Translations under genes and position numbers: made by a program | The notes under the pieces: generated by a model | Database searches by the model: none | What the model saw: the letters and a program-made list of their open reading frames with translations, nothing else | What the model was told of the DNA's origin: nothing | From: Candidatus Aenigmatarchaeota archaeon | GTDB taxonomy: Archaea; Aenigmatarchaeota; Aenigmatarchaeia; Aenigmatarchaeales; Aenigmatarchaeaceae | Assembly: GCA_016933455.1 (NCBI GenBank) | Contig: JAFGAZ010000005.1 | Span: 1 to 39,106 of the forward strand | Direction: 5' to 3' | DNA length: 39,106 nt | In this document: positions 17,532 to 26,561 of the stretch, in pieces | How positions within the stretch are numbered: the first letter of the stretch is position 1 | How the letters are laid out: each line of letters begins with the position of its first letter

Positions 17532-18287
17532 TCAGAATTTCTTTGCCTTGTTCCAAAGCTCGTTAAAATAAGTTCTAAAGACATTGATCATGGCAGGTGA
17601 GTTGCTCCAGAAAAAGTCTGATTCCAAGGGGTTGTCTATTCTCATGCACATCTCCTTTTTGTCAACAATGCCGATTCTTGGATGCACATCCATTGGAAGT
17701 ATTCTTATCTTGGCTCCCTGCTTTTTGTACCACTTTGCCCTGGCAATTTTTGACTCGTCAAGCTCTGATGTCCCTATTATCCTTATCTTAATTCCCCTTT
17801 TCAGAGCCTTTGAATAGGCACTATCTAGCAAAGAATTTCGAGAGAACCTGGAGGTTGTTGCCATTCCCTCCTTTTTTGACCTTAAGACCATATCGGCTGC
17901 TTTGTCAAGAAATGCCTGCCTGCCCCTGCCCGTCCACATGCCAAGGTTTTCCTTTTTCTTCTGGAACGGCTTTAGCTGGCTTACTATCATGCTGGTTTTC
18001 TTGTTTAGCTTCTCTATCTCGCTTTTTCTGGCATCTATCATTTTCCTGAAGGCAAGCTCGGTTTTAACTGCCCTAAAGCGCTGGGGCTTGGAGCTTTGGC
18101 CCTCTGCTAGGGACTTGTTTACAAGCTTTCTCATGACGTTGTATATCTTGGACTGGGGTATCCTGCTTTTCTGGGAAAGAATAGAAGCAGAAAGGGGGCC
18201 GTGGATGGAAAGGGCTAGAAAGGCCCTTGCCTCGTATTCGCTCAGGCCGAAAATTCTGAGGTCTGATATAAGCTCCTGTTTTAACAT
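17532..18287 (-). CDS. TrmB-family transcriptional regulator
   Basis: LISDLRIFGLSEYEARAFLALSIHGPLSASILSQKSRIPQSKIYNVMRKLVNKSLA wHTH; alternative ATG at 18305. Confidence 0.9.
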   Translation of the reverse strand: MLKQELISDLRIFGLSEYEARAFLALSIHGPLSASILSQKSRIPQSKIYNVMRKLVNKSLAEGQSSKPQRFRAVKTELAFRKMIDARKSEIEKLNKKTSMIVSQLKPFQKKKENLGMWTGRGRQAFLDKAADMVLRSKKEGMATTSRFSRNSLLDSAYSKALKRGIKIRIIGTSELDESKIARAKWYKKQGAKIRILPMDVHPRIGIVDKKEMCMRIDNPLESDFFWSNSPAMINVFRTYFNELWNKAKKF

Positions 18288-18415
18288 CGTAAACCATAAG
18301 GGCATTCTTGAAAACAGTAAGATGTATCTATTTTACCGTTTTGTTTGTATTTGGCTATTTTTTTATTTGGACAAGTAAATGGTCCGCCGTTGCCACTGCT
18401 GTAAGTATTTTTCAT
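18281..18415 (-). CDS. 44-aa four-cysteine small protein
   Basis: MKNTYSSGNGGPFTCPNKKIAKYKQNGKIDTSYCFQECPYGLRC; SD-like AAGGT upstream of ATG; stop overlaps the TrmB start (ATGTTAA). Confidence 0.5.
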   Translation of the reverse strand: MKNTYSSGNGGPFTCPNKKIAKYKQNGKIDTSYCFQECPYGLRC

Positions 18416-18424
18416 TGAATTACC

Positions 18425-18598
18425 TTAGCAAAATATGTTCTTGCAGACATTGCTGCAGAACTCCTTTTTTAGTTCCTTTGTGTTCATGCTGATTTTTCTG
18501 TTGTAGAAGCTTTCGATCTGGAGCCTCATGAATTCGTTTTTGTTTCTCAGCTTCAAAAGAGGACACGTTCCACCGAATCTCATGAAAACACTGTGCAT
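18425..18598 (-). CDS. 57-aa small protein, function unknown
   Basis: MHSVFMRFGGTCPLLKLRNKNEFMRLQIESFYNRKISMNTKELKKEFCSNVCKNIFC; TATA-like GTTTATAATT upstream; 9 nt before the 44-aa ORF. Confidence 0.45.
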   Translation of the reverse strand: MHSVFMRFGGTCPLLKLRNKNEFMRLQIESFYNRKISMNTKELKKEFCSNVCKNIFC

Positions 18599-18703
18599 TC
18601 TTTCGGCCCGAAGATATTTATTGGTTCGTCCAATTATAAACCTAACCACGACAAAAAACGATTGAGAAACAAGAAAAATGTTTGTTACCACCAAGGGTTG
18701 CAA

Positions 18704-19261
18704 CTATATTTTCTCTTTTGTTATTATCTGCTTTTCCTCTTCTGGTATGAAAGCTCGTCCACCCTGCCACTGGCCCTTGTACATGTTGGCCTTGCCGTCC
18801 ACCTTGTGGAACACCATGCACGCTATTCTTGCGCCCATCTCGACCTCAAAGTCGCTTTTCGAGTTGTTGGTCATGATAAAGGTAAAGTTGCCGCAATAAC
18901 CCGGGTCTGTTCTTATGCCCTGCACTGTTATGCCGCACTTGTAGAGTGTTCCTCTTGGTATGAACCAGCCCATCAAATCTTCTGGTGTGTTTATCTTTTC
19001 AATTGTCTTTGCAGAATACGTTTTGCCCCTTTCCAGCTTTATTTTTGCTGGGTTTTTTTCATCGAACTTTGCTATGAGCTTGAAATTCGGGGACTTTCTA
19101 GTGTTGATGTGCAAAAAGCCGTCGCCTTCCTCCATCTCGTAGAGCTCCCCTATTCTTACGTCAACACCACAGCCCTCAAAGTTCTGGTTGTTTGGGTCTA
19201 TTCCTTCTATTAGGTTTTTAGATTTTATCAGCTCAAGAACCTTGTCAATTCCCAGAATCAT
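18704..19261 (-). CDS. dcd: dCTP deaminase/dUTPase family
   Basis: GCGVDVRIGELYEM, MGWFIPRGTLYKCGITVQGIRTDPGYCGNFTF, FEVEMGARIACMVFHKVDG. Confidence 0.9.
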   Translation of the reverse strand: MILGIDKVLELIKSKNLIEGIDPNNQNFEGCGVDVRIGELYEMEEGDGFLHINTRKSPNFKLIAKFDEKNPAKIKLERGKTYSAKTIEKINTPEDLMGWFIPRGTLYKCGITVQGIRTDPGYCGNFTFIMTNNSKSDFEVEMGARIACMVFHKVDGKANMYKGQWQGGRAFIPEEEKQIITKEKI

Positions 19262-19303
19262 AAAATAAATTCCGTTTTTATAGATTTAAAACTTATCAGA
19301 GAT

Positions 19304-19804
19304 ATGGAAAAGGGAGATATTGTAAGAAAAGGCATTGTGCTAATAAAGCCCTTCGCCTTTCCTAGAAGGGATGAAATAGTAGAAGACATAGAAGAAAGCG
19401 AGTTTGACCTTAGTGTTGACCAGCGCATTGCTCAAAGGTGGACAAAAGAAAAGATAGAAGGCACGTATAGGCCGATGAAATACAATAAAAAGTGGCCTAT
19501 GGTAAACAAGCTGGCTGACATATATTTTGATTTTTTCGGCAAGGAACCTATGGTGGAAGCGTTAATGGTTTCTTCTGATAAAAATACCATAAAAAAGCTC
19601 AAAAAACTTGTTGGACCTTTGGATGCTGCCTATGCGAAAAGGCCCGAAGATTCCAAGACATTGAGAAAAAAATATGGTTGTCCTATTAGAATAGAGGAAA
19701 TAGTAGATGAAAAGAAATGTTATTTTTTTCCTAACGGAATTCATGTTAGTTCAAAAGAAGAATTTCCAAGACAGAGAAATTTGTACCTTCCCAGGACTAG
19801 GTGA
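19304..19804 (+). CDS. Divergent nucleoside diphosphate kinase-like protein
   Basis: IVLIKPFAFPRR, MVEALMVSS, LKKLVGPLDAAYAKRPEDSKTLRKKYG, NGIHVSSKEEFPRQRNLYLP aligned by eye to NDK (VLIKPD, GETNPADSKPGTIRGD, NIIHGSDS). Confidence 0.7.
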   Translation: MEKGDIVRKGIVLIKPFAFPRRDEIVEDIEESEFDLSVDQRIAQRWTKEKIEGTYRPMKYNKKWPMVNKLADIYFDFFGKEPMVEALMVSSDKNTIKKLKKLVGPLDAAYAKRPEDSKTLRKKYGCPIRIEEIVDEKKCYFFPNGIHVSSKEEFPRQRNLYLPRTR

Positions 19805-19825
19805 TAAAAAATAAAGAACGGAGAA

Positions 19826-19999
19826 TTACTCCTTGTCTTTCTTTTTGGCAACCCACTTTGTGTGCTTGGACTCTCTTCCAAGGAAGATCATGTTCTTTTC
19901 GCATTTCTTTGAGCAAAAGTAGAACACTTTGCCGTCTGTCTTTACGTACATCTTTCCAGTTCCCTGCTCAATTGTTTCTTTACAAAACGTGCATTTCAT
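19826..19999 (-). CDS. rpl24e: Ribosomal protein L24e (57 aa)
   Basis: [57 protein letters not shown]; CxxC...CxxxC zinc site; below ORF-track cutoff; ATG overlaps S28e stop (TAATG). Confidence 0.95.
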   Translation of the reverse strand: MKCTFCKETIEQGTGKMYVKTDGKVFYFCSKKCEKNMIFLGRESKHTKWVAKKKDKE

Positions 20000-20214
20000 T
20001 ATCTCACATCCAAAGTTCCAGACGACTCCATCTCAGTTTCCCTAAGCATCAAAACGTCCCCTAGTGCTACTGGTCCTACGACGTTTCTTACAAGGACCTT
20101 GCCCTTGTCTTTGCCGTCAACGACCTTGCATCTTACCTGGGATACGCCCTTTATGCCAGACCTTCCAAGTAGCTGAACTACTTCTGCTGGGATTGCGTCG
20201 CTTGGTCCTGCCAT
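19999..20214 (-). CDS. rps28e: Ribosomal protein S28e
   Basis: [60 protein letters not shown]. Confidence 0.96.
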   Translation of the reverse strand: MAGPSDAIPAEVVQLLGRSGIKGVSQVRCKVVDGKDKGKVLVRNVVGPVALGDVLMLRETEMESSGTLDVR

Positions 20215-20219
20215 TTAAA

Positions 20220-20531
20220 TCACTTTTTTAGAGCCTCGATGTCGCTTTTGGCATCCCCTGCTTCTGCAACAGCTATTGCTGCTGTGGAAACGTCTATGCC
20301 TGCTGCTCTTCCGAGCTCTAGCTTGCTTTTTACGTGTAAGAACGGGATCTTTTTCTCGTTGCAAAGTGGCTCCAAGTGCATTACAACCTCTTTGGGCTGC
20401 ACATCGTCTGCTATTACAATGAGTTTGGCTATGCCTCTCTCGATTGCCTTGGTTGCCTCGTTTGTGCCAATCCTTACCTTTCCCGTATTTTTAGCTATCT
20501 CTACTATGTGTAGAGCCTTGTTATCATCCAT
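20220..20531 (-). CDS. rpl7ae: Ribosomal protein L7Ae (K-turn binding)
   Basis: TGKVRIGTNEATKAIERGIAKLIVIADDVQPKEVVMHLEPLCNEKKIPFLHVKSKLELGRAAGIDVSTAAIAV. Confidence 0.97.
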   Translation of the reverse strand: MDDNKALHIVEIAKNTGKVRIGTNEATKAIERGIAKLIVIADDVQPKEVVMHLEPLCNEKKIPFLHVKSKLELGRAAGIDVSTAAIAVAEAGDAKSDIEALKK

Positions 20532-20591
20532 ATCATCACCTCATTTCATTAGTTCATTTTTTAATATCATCTATTTGTAAAGTATTTAAAT

Positions 20592-22217
20592 TTACTTGTG
20601 GGCAAAGTAGAAAAGACCTTTTCTCTCGCATCTTGCAAAGCCGACTCTTTCGAACTGCACTGTTTGATTTGGTTTGACAACATCTACTTCAGGCTCTGCT
20701 AAGCCTTTAACTTCCTTGCCGTCCGCCATTATTATTCTTATCTTGACGTTGTCGGATACCCAGTGCAGCTTTGGAACATCCTTTAGCTCAGTTCCCGTGA
20801 CTTTGGCTTTCTTGTCTAAAATCACATTACATAGGTGCATGAGCCTAACTTCCTCGCCTTTGTTTTGGTCGTAATCCTCTTTTTCAACAAAAATTCTATC
20901 GGAAACCGGAATGCTTCTCATATCTTCCTTGTCTGGAAGAAGAGGCGCCTTGACAAATTTTTCCAATACCTTGTCTAGCTTTATTTCAACTGGCTCTTTC
21001 ACAAAAAAATACCTGTTGGAAATTGAATCTATCAGCTGGCGGTTGTATTTTTCCAGCTTGTCAAAGCTTATGTTGACATCGTTCTTGCTTGGGCCGATTT
21101 CCTCTATTAGCCTTTTGATGGTGTCTGGCCTAAAGCCTTTCTTTATCAGGTTTCTTGGAGTTGGTATCCTTATGTCCTCAAATCCGCTTAGTTCTCCTGC
21201 CTTTATCATTTCTATTAATTTCCTTTTCTTCATGGGAATTCCGGCAACTGTCTTTAGCCTACCGAACTGGATATTTTCCGGAATCTTCCATTTGAAAATT
21301 TTATAGATAAACTCCTGCACCTTTGCATCGTTCTCAAAGCCCTTGTCTCTCATAACATGCGTTACCTCAAGCTCGTGGTCCATGACAGTGCAAGCAAAAT
21401 TATACATCGGATACACCCTGTATTTGTTGCCTTTCAAAGGATGGGCGGCATCAATTATCCTTAGCATGCTAGGCTCTCTCATGGCGGGATTTCTGTGCGC
21501 AGGGTCTGTTTTTAGCCTAACTATCATTGATCCCTGCTTTGCGTCCTTTAGCATGCTTTCCCAAAGCTTGAGATTTTCCTCAACGCTTCTTTTTCTGCAA
21601 GGACAAGCTTTCGCTTTTGCTCTTGATTCCTTTATTTTTTCCTGCGGGCATGTGCAAACATAAAAATGACCTTGTTCGAACAGATCTTTTGCGTATTCGT
21701 AGAACTTTTCCATATAGTCAGACTCGAGGACCTTTTTTTCGAACTTTAATTCGAAAGTTTTCAGGTCCTCTCTTATGGCATCATAATATTCCTTCTTTTC
21801 CTTTACCGGATTGGTATCATCAAATCTCAGGAAGGCTTTGCCATCGTATTTTTTTGCGTAAAGATAGCTTAGGAATGCTGATTTTAGATGGCCCAAATGA
21901 AGATAGCCGTTGGGTTCTGGCGCAAATCTTGTCACAACCTTTCCCATTACAGCATTCGGTAGTTCTGGAAGACCTTCTCTTTCCTCTTTCTTGGGCTTTT
22001 CTATCTTGCCAAATTTTGCTAGTTCCTCTTGCTGCTTTTCTAGTGGCCAAGAATTTACTTCCTTTACTATTTGTGAAACTGTCTTGCCTACCTTAGCTAT
22101 CTCTTTTTTTAGCTCAGGCTTTTCAGCTAGCACCTTGCTCAAAACAGCCTGGGTGTTTGCCTTGCCGTTGTATTCAGAAGCGTTAATTAAAGCGTGCTTT
22201 CTTATCAATTCTTCCAT
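20592..22217 (-). CDS. gltX: Glutamyl-tRNA synthetase, archaeal type
   Basis: RFAPEPNGYLHLGHLKSAFLSYLYAKKYDGKAFLRFDDTNP; GIPMKKRKL; C-terminal beta-barrel anticodon domain. Confidence 0.96.
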   Translation of the reverse strand: MEELIRKHALINASEYNGKANTQAVLSKVLAEKPELKKEIAKVGKTVSQIVKEVNSWPLEKQQEELAKFGKIEKPKKEEREGLPELPNAVMGKVVTRFAPEPNGYLHLGHLKSAFLSYLYAKKYDGKAFLRFDDTNPVKEKKEYYDAIREDLKTFELKFEKKVLESDYMEKFYEYAKDLFEQGHFYVCTCPQEKIKESRAKAKACPCRKRSVEENLKLWESMLKDAKQGSMIVRLKTDPAHRNPAMREPSMLRIIDAAHPLKGNKYRVYPMYNFACTVMDHELEVTHVMRDKGFENDAKVQEFIYKIFKWKIPENIQFGRLKTVAGIPMKKRKLIEMIKAGELSGFEDIRIPTPRNLIKKGFRPDTIKRLIEEIGPSKNDVNISFDKLEKYNRQLIDSISNRYFFVKEPVEIKLDKVLEKFVKAPLLPDKEDMRSIPVSDRIFVEKEDYDQNKGEEVRLMHLCNVILDKKAKVTGTELKDVPKLHWVSDNVKIRIIMADGKEVKGLAEPEVDVVKPNQTVQFERVGFARCERKGLFYFAHK

Positions 22218-22240
22218 AGCCTAATATTAGAAAAAGGAAT

Positions 22241-23083
22241 TTAATAAATTGCTATTCCCGCATAGCCCACTATAGCCTCTTTGTTCTTGGAAACGTCAAA
22301 GCTGGTGGAATAGTCCAAGAGCTTGCCGCTTTTTGCTCCCAACTGTTTTGCAGCAAAAAGCATGGCGGCTATTGGGCCATAGCCGCATACAGTCATTTTG
22401 TTTTTTTCCACAAAATCTATCACACTTTCTGGTCTTAGCTTTGTTATAAGATCCACCAAAGCCATGTCGTTTTCCTTTATTTTTTCCAAAACATTCTTAG
22501 AGCCTCTGTACGGCTCAAAGCCGTAGGATGCTCCGTAGTGGGTAAAGTCGCTGCTTGCAACCAAAAGAGCTTTTCTTCCAAGTTTTTTTACAGCAAAAGC
22601 CACCTTGCTGCCAACATACTCACAAGATTCAGAATCAAAATAGTAAGGGTTCATTGATATCGGGACTATTTTTACATCGCCGAAAACATGCTTGATGAAC
22701 GGAAGTTGCACTTCTATCGAATGCTCTATTTGGTGGGGAGCATTGCTTTGCTTTATAGAAAAATCCTTTGTAATTTCTTCTATTAGTTCTATGTCAGGCT
22801 CTAGTATTCCAAGCGGCGTTTCCCAAGCTTCATTTGAAACATCGATTGAACCTAGACTGTTATGGTTGGTTCCAAAAAGAATGATCGTGTCGAAATCTTT
22901 CTTAACAGCGCTGTATGCTATGCAAGCTGTCTTTCCAGAGAAAATATATCCTGCATGGGGAACAACAAGTCCTAGAGTTTGCCTTTTTTCGCAGTTCGAA
23001 ATAAAGCTGTCAATTGTTTTTTTGAGCTTTATTGGATTGTCATTATAGAAGCTTCCAGAAAAAACAGCATTTCTTAAATTCAT
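22241..23083 (-). CDS. MEMO1 family protein (AmmeMemoRadiSam system protein B)
   Basis: VVPHAGYIFSGKTACIAYSAV, GTNHNS, VASSDFTHYG, MTVCGYGPIAAML: conserved His/His/Cys positions. Confidence 0.93.
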   Translation of the reverse strand: MNLRNAVFSGSFYNDNPIKLKKTIDSFISNCEKRQTLGLVVPHAGYIFSGKTACIAYSAVKKDFDTIILFGTNHNSLGSIDVSNEAWETPLGILEPDIELIEEITKDFSIKQSNAPHQIEHSIEVQLPFIKHVFGDVKIVPISMNPYYFDSESCEYVGSKVAFAVKKLGRKALLVASSDFTHYGASYGFEPYRGSKNVLEKIKENDMALVDLITKLRPESVIDFVEKNKMTVCGYGPIAAMLFAAKQLGAKSGKLLDYSTSFDVSKNKEAIVGYAGIAIY

Positions 23084-23109
23084 AATAAAAAATAGGTAGA
23101 AAACAAATT

Positions 23110-23517
23110 TTAAGATTTTGTTTTTTTCTTTTCTTCAAGAATTTTTTTAATTTCCATATTTTCTATGTTAGAATCACAAATCACACCATATCGATTTTGG
23201 TCATGCAAATCTAATTTCAAAAAGATTTTATTGCCACTTTCTACAAGTTTAATAGTTTTATCATAAGATTTTTCTTCTACTATTTCCTCATTTTTTCTAA
23301 TCAAACCCTTTTCTTTTGGTACCTTTTTTTTATACATTAGACGATTGAAATAGAAATCGTCTTCTTTTTCAAAACCGACAGGAAGGTTTTTGTGACCTAA
23401 TTCCTCAAGAGCATTCTTCACTGCTTGAAATGCTTCTTCTTGAGTTTTATACTCAATGAATGCCCATCTTGCTTGTATAATATCCTTTTTACCATCTTCC
23501 CAATATACTTCACTCAT
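23110..23517 (-). CDS. Hypothetical protein (135 aa), possible RRM-like N-terminal segment
   Basis: ARWAFIEYKTQEEAFQAVKNALEELG resembles an RRM RNP1-helix stretch; weak. Confidence 0.6.
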   Translation of the reverse strand: MSEVYWEDGKKDIIQARWAFIEYKTQEEAFQAVKNALEELGHKNLPVGFEKEDDFYFNRLMYKKKVPKEKGLIRKNEEIVEEKSYDKTIKLVESGNKIFLKLDLHDQNRYGVICDSNIENMEIKKILEEKKKTKS

Positions 23518-23567
23518 TTTATCACTGTATAATAATTAAAAACACAGCTTTAAATATTTAGAAAAAA

Positions 23568-24164
23568 TTACTCTTCGCGTCTCTTGCGCCTGTCCTCGGT
23601 TTCGAAATCCTCTGGCTTGTGGGCGAATTCCTCGTCTTCCTTTATCTTGCCCCTGCACTTTTCTATTTCCATTGCAAGAAGATAATACACCATTGCCAAG
23701 GATTTTCTTCCCTTGTTGTTTATGGGTATCACAAAATCAATAAGCCCTGTCTCGTTGCATGTGTCGCTTAAAGCAATAATCGGTATTCTCATTTTGCCTG
23801 CTTCCTTTATTGCCTGCGCATCCATTAGGGGATCTGTAACAAGCAATACCTCTGGCTCATAGTAACCAGGGAATGCGGGGTTTGTTATTGTTCCTGGCAA
23901 AAATCTTCCAGTCAATTCCTTTGCGCCAACAACCTCTGCGAACTTTGTTGCAGGCTTCCAGCCCACGAACTTTCTGGAAACAACCATTATCCTATCGAAT
24001 CTTGAGAGGAACTGTGCTGCTAGCTTTATTCTTTTCTCTATTGTTTTAAGGTCAAGAACTGCTAGTCCGTCGTCTCTTAACTTGTAGACGAATCTTTCCA
24101 TGTCCTTTGTTTGCTGCTTCATGCCGATGTGCATGCCAGCTGAAAGGAATTGTTCATAAGGCAT
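23568..24164 (-). CDS. rps2: Ribosomal protein S2
   Basis: YEQFLSAGMHIGMKQQTKDMERFVYKLRDDGLAVLDLKTIEKRI...DPLMDAQAIKEAGKMRIPIIALSDTCN. Confidence 0.96.
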   Translation of the reverse strand: MPYEQFLSAGMHIGMKQQTKDMERFVYKLRDDGLAVLDLKTIEKRIKLAAQFLSRFDRIMVVSRKFVGWKPATKFAEVVGAKELTGRFLPGTITNPAFPGYYEPEVLLVTDPLMDAQAIKEAGKMRIPIIALSDTCNETGLIDFVIPINNKGRKSLAMVYYLLAMEIEKCRGKIKEDEEFAHKPEDFETEDRRKRREE

Positions 24165-24281
24165 AGCAATTTTTTTGCTTTAACTTTTATAAAGCTTTAC
24201 ATTGGTCACATGTTTTGGGGCTTTTTCATATTTGAAAAAGATTTAAATATATAACAGTGTTATAATTTGTTAAGTGGAAAA

Positions 24282-25436
24282 ATGAAAAAAATCTATCTGG
24301 ACTATGCTGCCACAACTCCTGTTGACCAAAGGGTTCTTGAGGAGATGAAGCCTTATTTTAACAAGGATTTTGGCAACACCATGTCTGTCCATTCTTCGGG
24401 AAGAGCAGCCAAATCGGCAATAGATGATGCAAGAGAAAGGGTTGCAAAGCTTATGGGAGCCAAACCGCTAAGAATCATATTTACAGGCAGTGCCACAGAG
24501 TCAAACAACACTGTTTTGAAAGGAATTGCCTTTGCAAACAAGGACAAGGGCAATCACATAATAACTTCCAAAATAGAGCATGACTGCGTTCTCAATTCCG
24601 CTCGCTGGCTGGAAAAAAGAGGCTTTAAGGTCACCTATCTTGATGTCGACAAGTACGGTCTGGTTGATCCAAATGACGTGGAAAAGGCAATAACAGACAA
24701 GACAATACTTGTTTCCATAATGCATGCCAACAACGAGATAGGCACAATCGAGCCAATAGAGGAGATAGGCAAGATATGCAAGAGGAAAAAAGTTTATTTT
24801 CATACAGACGCTGCGCAAAGCTTTGGCAAGATACCGATTGATGTTGATAAGATGAACCTTGATTTGGTCACAGTCAATGCGCATAAGATGTACGGTCCCC
24901 AGGGCGTTGGGGCTCTTTACATAAGAGAGGGTGTCAAGATAGATCCGATCTTGCATGGGGGCGGACATGAATTCGGGCTTAGGTCGTCAACATCAAATGT
25001 TCCTGGCATTGTGGGTTTTGGAAAGGCAGCTGAACTAAGAATGAAAGAAATGAAAGATGAAGCCAAGAAGTTAACCAAGCTAAGAGACAGGTTAATAGAG
25101 GGCGTTTTGAAAATAGAAAATTCAAGGCTTAACGGTCATCCCACCAAAAGGCTTCCAAACAATACCAACTTTTCATTCTCATTTATAGAAGGCGAGGCGC
25201 TTGTCTTGCATTTGGATATGAAAGGCGTTGATGCTTCAACAGGTTCTGCGTGTTCTTCTAAATCTTTGGAACCATCCCACGTACTAACTGCCATTGGTCT
25301 TAAACACGACCAAGCGCACGGTTCGCTTAGGCTTTCGCTTGGCAAAGATACGAAAGATAAAGACATCGATTATGTATTGGAAATTCTGCCAGGCATAGTA
25401 AAAAACTTAAGGATGATAAGCCCATTTAAGGATTGA
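24282..25436 (+). CDS. iscS: Cysteine desulfurase (IscS/NifS)
   Basis: MKKIYLDYAATTPVDQRVLEEMKPYF, FTGSATESNN, HTDAAQSFGKIPIDV, NAHKMYGPQGVGALY, STGSACSS. Confidence 0.96.
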   Translation: MKKIYLDYAATTPVDQRVLEEMKPYFNKDFGNTMSVHSSGRAAKSAIDDARERVAKLMGAKPLRIIFTGSATESNNTVLKGIAFANKDKGNHIITSKIEHDCVLNSARWLEKRGFKVTYLDVDKYGLVDPNDVEKAITDKTILVSIMHANNEIGTIEPIEEIGKICKRKKVYFHTDAAQSFGKIPIDVDKMNLDLVTVNAHKMYGPQGVGALYIREGVKIDPILHGGGHEFGLRSSTSNVPGIVGFGKAAELRMKEMKDEAKKLTKLRDRLIEGVLKIENSRLNGHPTKRLPNNTNFSFSFIEGEALVLHLDMKGVDASTGSACSSKSLEPSHVLTAIGLKHDQAHGSLRLSLGKDTKDKDIDYVLEILPGIVKNLRMISPFKD

Positions 25437-25441
25437 TTGTT

Positions 25442-25804
25442 ATGGTGTTTTTTTGCATACCATGTCTTGTATTGCTTGCATATTTTGGTGTAATGGGTAT
25501 TTTCTTTCCAAAATACAGGAGCTACATAAAGGACGGGTGGAGATGTTTTGTTGACAAGTTAAAGAGAAAGGACTGCTCGGCATCCTTTGATAACAGGATG
25601 AGGCTTGCTGTTTCCATGTGGTTTACTGAAAGAAAGATGCCAAGAATAGGCAGGTTTCTTCACAACAAGAGAAATTTTGAGATAACTCTCATAGTCATAG
25701 GGGTTGTGACAACCATAATTTCAATATACCTTTTTGTTTTGTTTATTTCATTCATGATAGAATCCCCTTGTGAAACAGGAGATACATGTTCAATAGATGT
25801 TTAA
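25442..25804 (+). CDS. Small Cys-containing two-TM membrane protein between iscS and iscU
   Basis: MVFFCIPCLVLLAYFGVMGIFFPKYRSYIKDGWRCFVDKLKRKDC...ESPCETGDTCSIDV; CxxC at N-terminal TM edge; start moved to ATG at 25442. Confidence 0.72.
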   Translation: MVFFCIPCLVLLAYFGVMGIFFPKYRSYIKDGWRCFVDKLKRKDCSASFDNRMRLAVSMWFTERKMPRIGRFLHNKRNFEITLIVIGVVTTIISIYLFVLFISFMIESPCETGDTCSIDV

Positions 25805-25813
25805 AGTGATAAT

Positions 25814-26305
25814 ATGAACGGACCATACCCAAAAGAGATAATGGAGCATTTCAAGAATCCGAAAAATATCGGCACGATAAAGGATGCTGACGGTATCGGT
25901 AAGGTCGGCAATCTTGTATGCGGGGACGTGATGATGTTTTACATCAAGGTAGACAAGAACAAGATTTCCGACATAAAGTTCCAGACATTTGGCTGCGTTG
26001 TTGCCATAGCTGTTAGCAGCATGCTAACCGAGATGGTCAAGGGCAAGACCTTGAACTATGCTATAAAGACCACAAGCAAGGACATACTCAAAAAGTCCGG
26101 CAAGGTCCCTACGATAAAGGCGCACTGCTCTGTTCTGGCAGCTGACGCTTTGCATGAGGCGATTTACGATTACATGTTAAAGCAGAAAATGAAAATACCT
26201 GCAGGTTTGGAAAAAGAGCACAAGAGAATAAAGAAGAATCTTGAAAATACGGAAAAGAAGCACAAGACCACCAAGCTTGAGGAAGAGCTTTTGAACAATT
26301 TCTGA
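25814..26305 (+). CDS. iscU: Iron-sulfur cluster scaffold IscU/NifU N-terminal family
   Basis: PYPKEIMEHFKNPKNIGTIKDADG...LVCGDVMMFYIKV...FQTFGCVVAIAVSSMLTEMVKGK...KAHCSVLAADAL: three conserved Cys. Confidence 0.95.
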   Translation: MNGPYPKEIMEHFKNPKNIGTIKDADGIGKVGNLVCGDVMMFYIKVDKNKISDIKFQTFGCVVAIAVSSMLTEMVKGKTLNYAIKTTSKDILKKSGKVPTIKAHCSVLAADALHEAIYDYMLKQKMKIPAGLEKEHKRIKKNLENTEKKHKTTKLEEELLNNF

Positions 26306-26344
26306 TTTCAATAGATTTATAAATTGCAAAGCGGTAGAATAAGC

Positions 26345-26557
26345 ATGTCAAAAGTAATTCACGAAAAGGAAAAATGCATTGGATGCGGAGCTTGCGCTGC
26401 TGTATGCCCTGACTTTTGGGAGATGGCAGACGACGGCAAGGCTCATTTGAAGGGTTCTAAGAAATCTGGTGACAATTTCGAGCTTTCAGTTGATGATGTT
26501 GGTTGCAATGAGGATGCGGCCAACACTTGTCCTGTGCAGTGCATAAAGATAGAGTGA
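26345..26557 (+). CDS. Ferredoxin ([4Fe-4S], single cluster)
   Basis: EKEKCIGCGACAAVCPDFWEM...AANTCPVQCIKIE. Confidence 0.95.
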   Translation: MSKVIHEKEKCIGCGACAAVCPDFWEMADDGKAHLKGSKKSGDNFELSVDDVGCNEDAANTCPVQCIKIE

Positions 26558-26561
26558 TTTT

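Noticed and set aside
18593-19213. 206-aa plus-strand ORF opposite dcd
   Set aside because: Antisense shadow; translation lacks family motifs while the minus-strand dCTP deaminase is clear.
20911-22224. Multiple plus-strand ORFs (21343..21663, 21617..22096, 21910..22224) opposite gltX
   Set aside because: All lie in antisense of the complete GluRS gene; no motif support.
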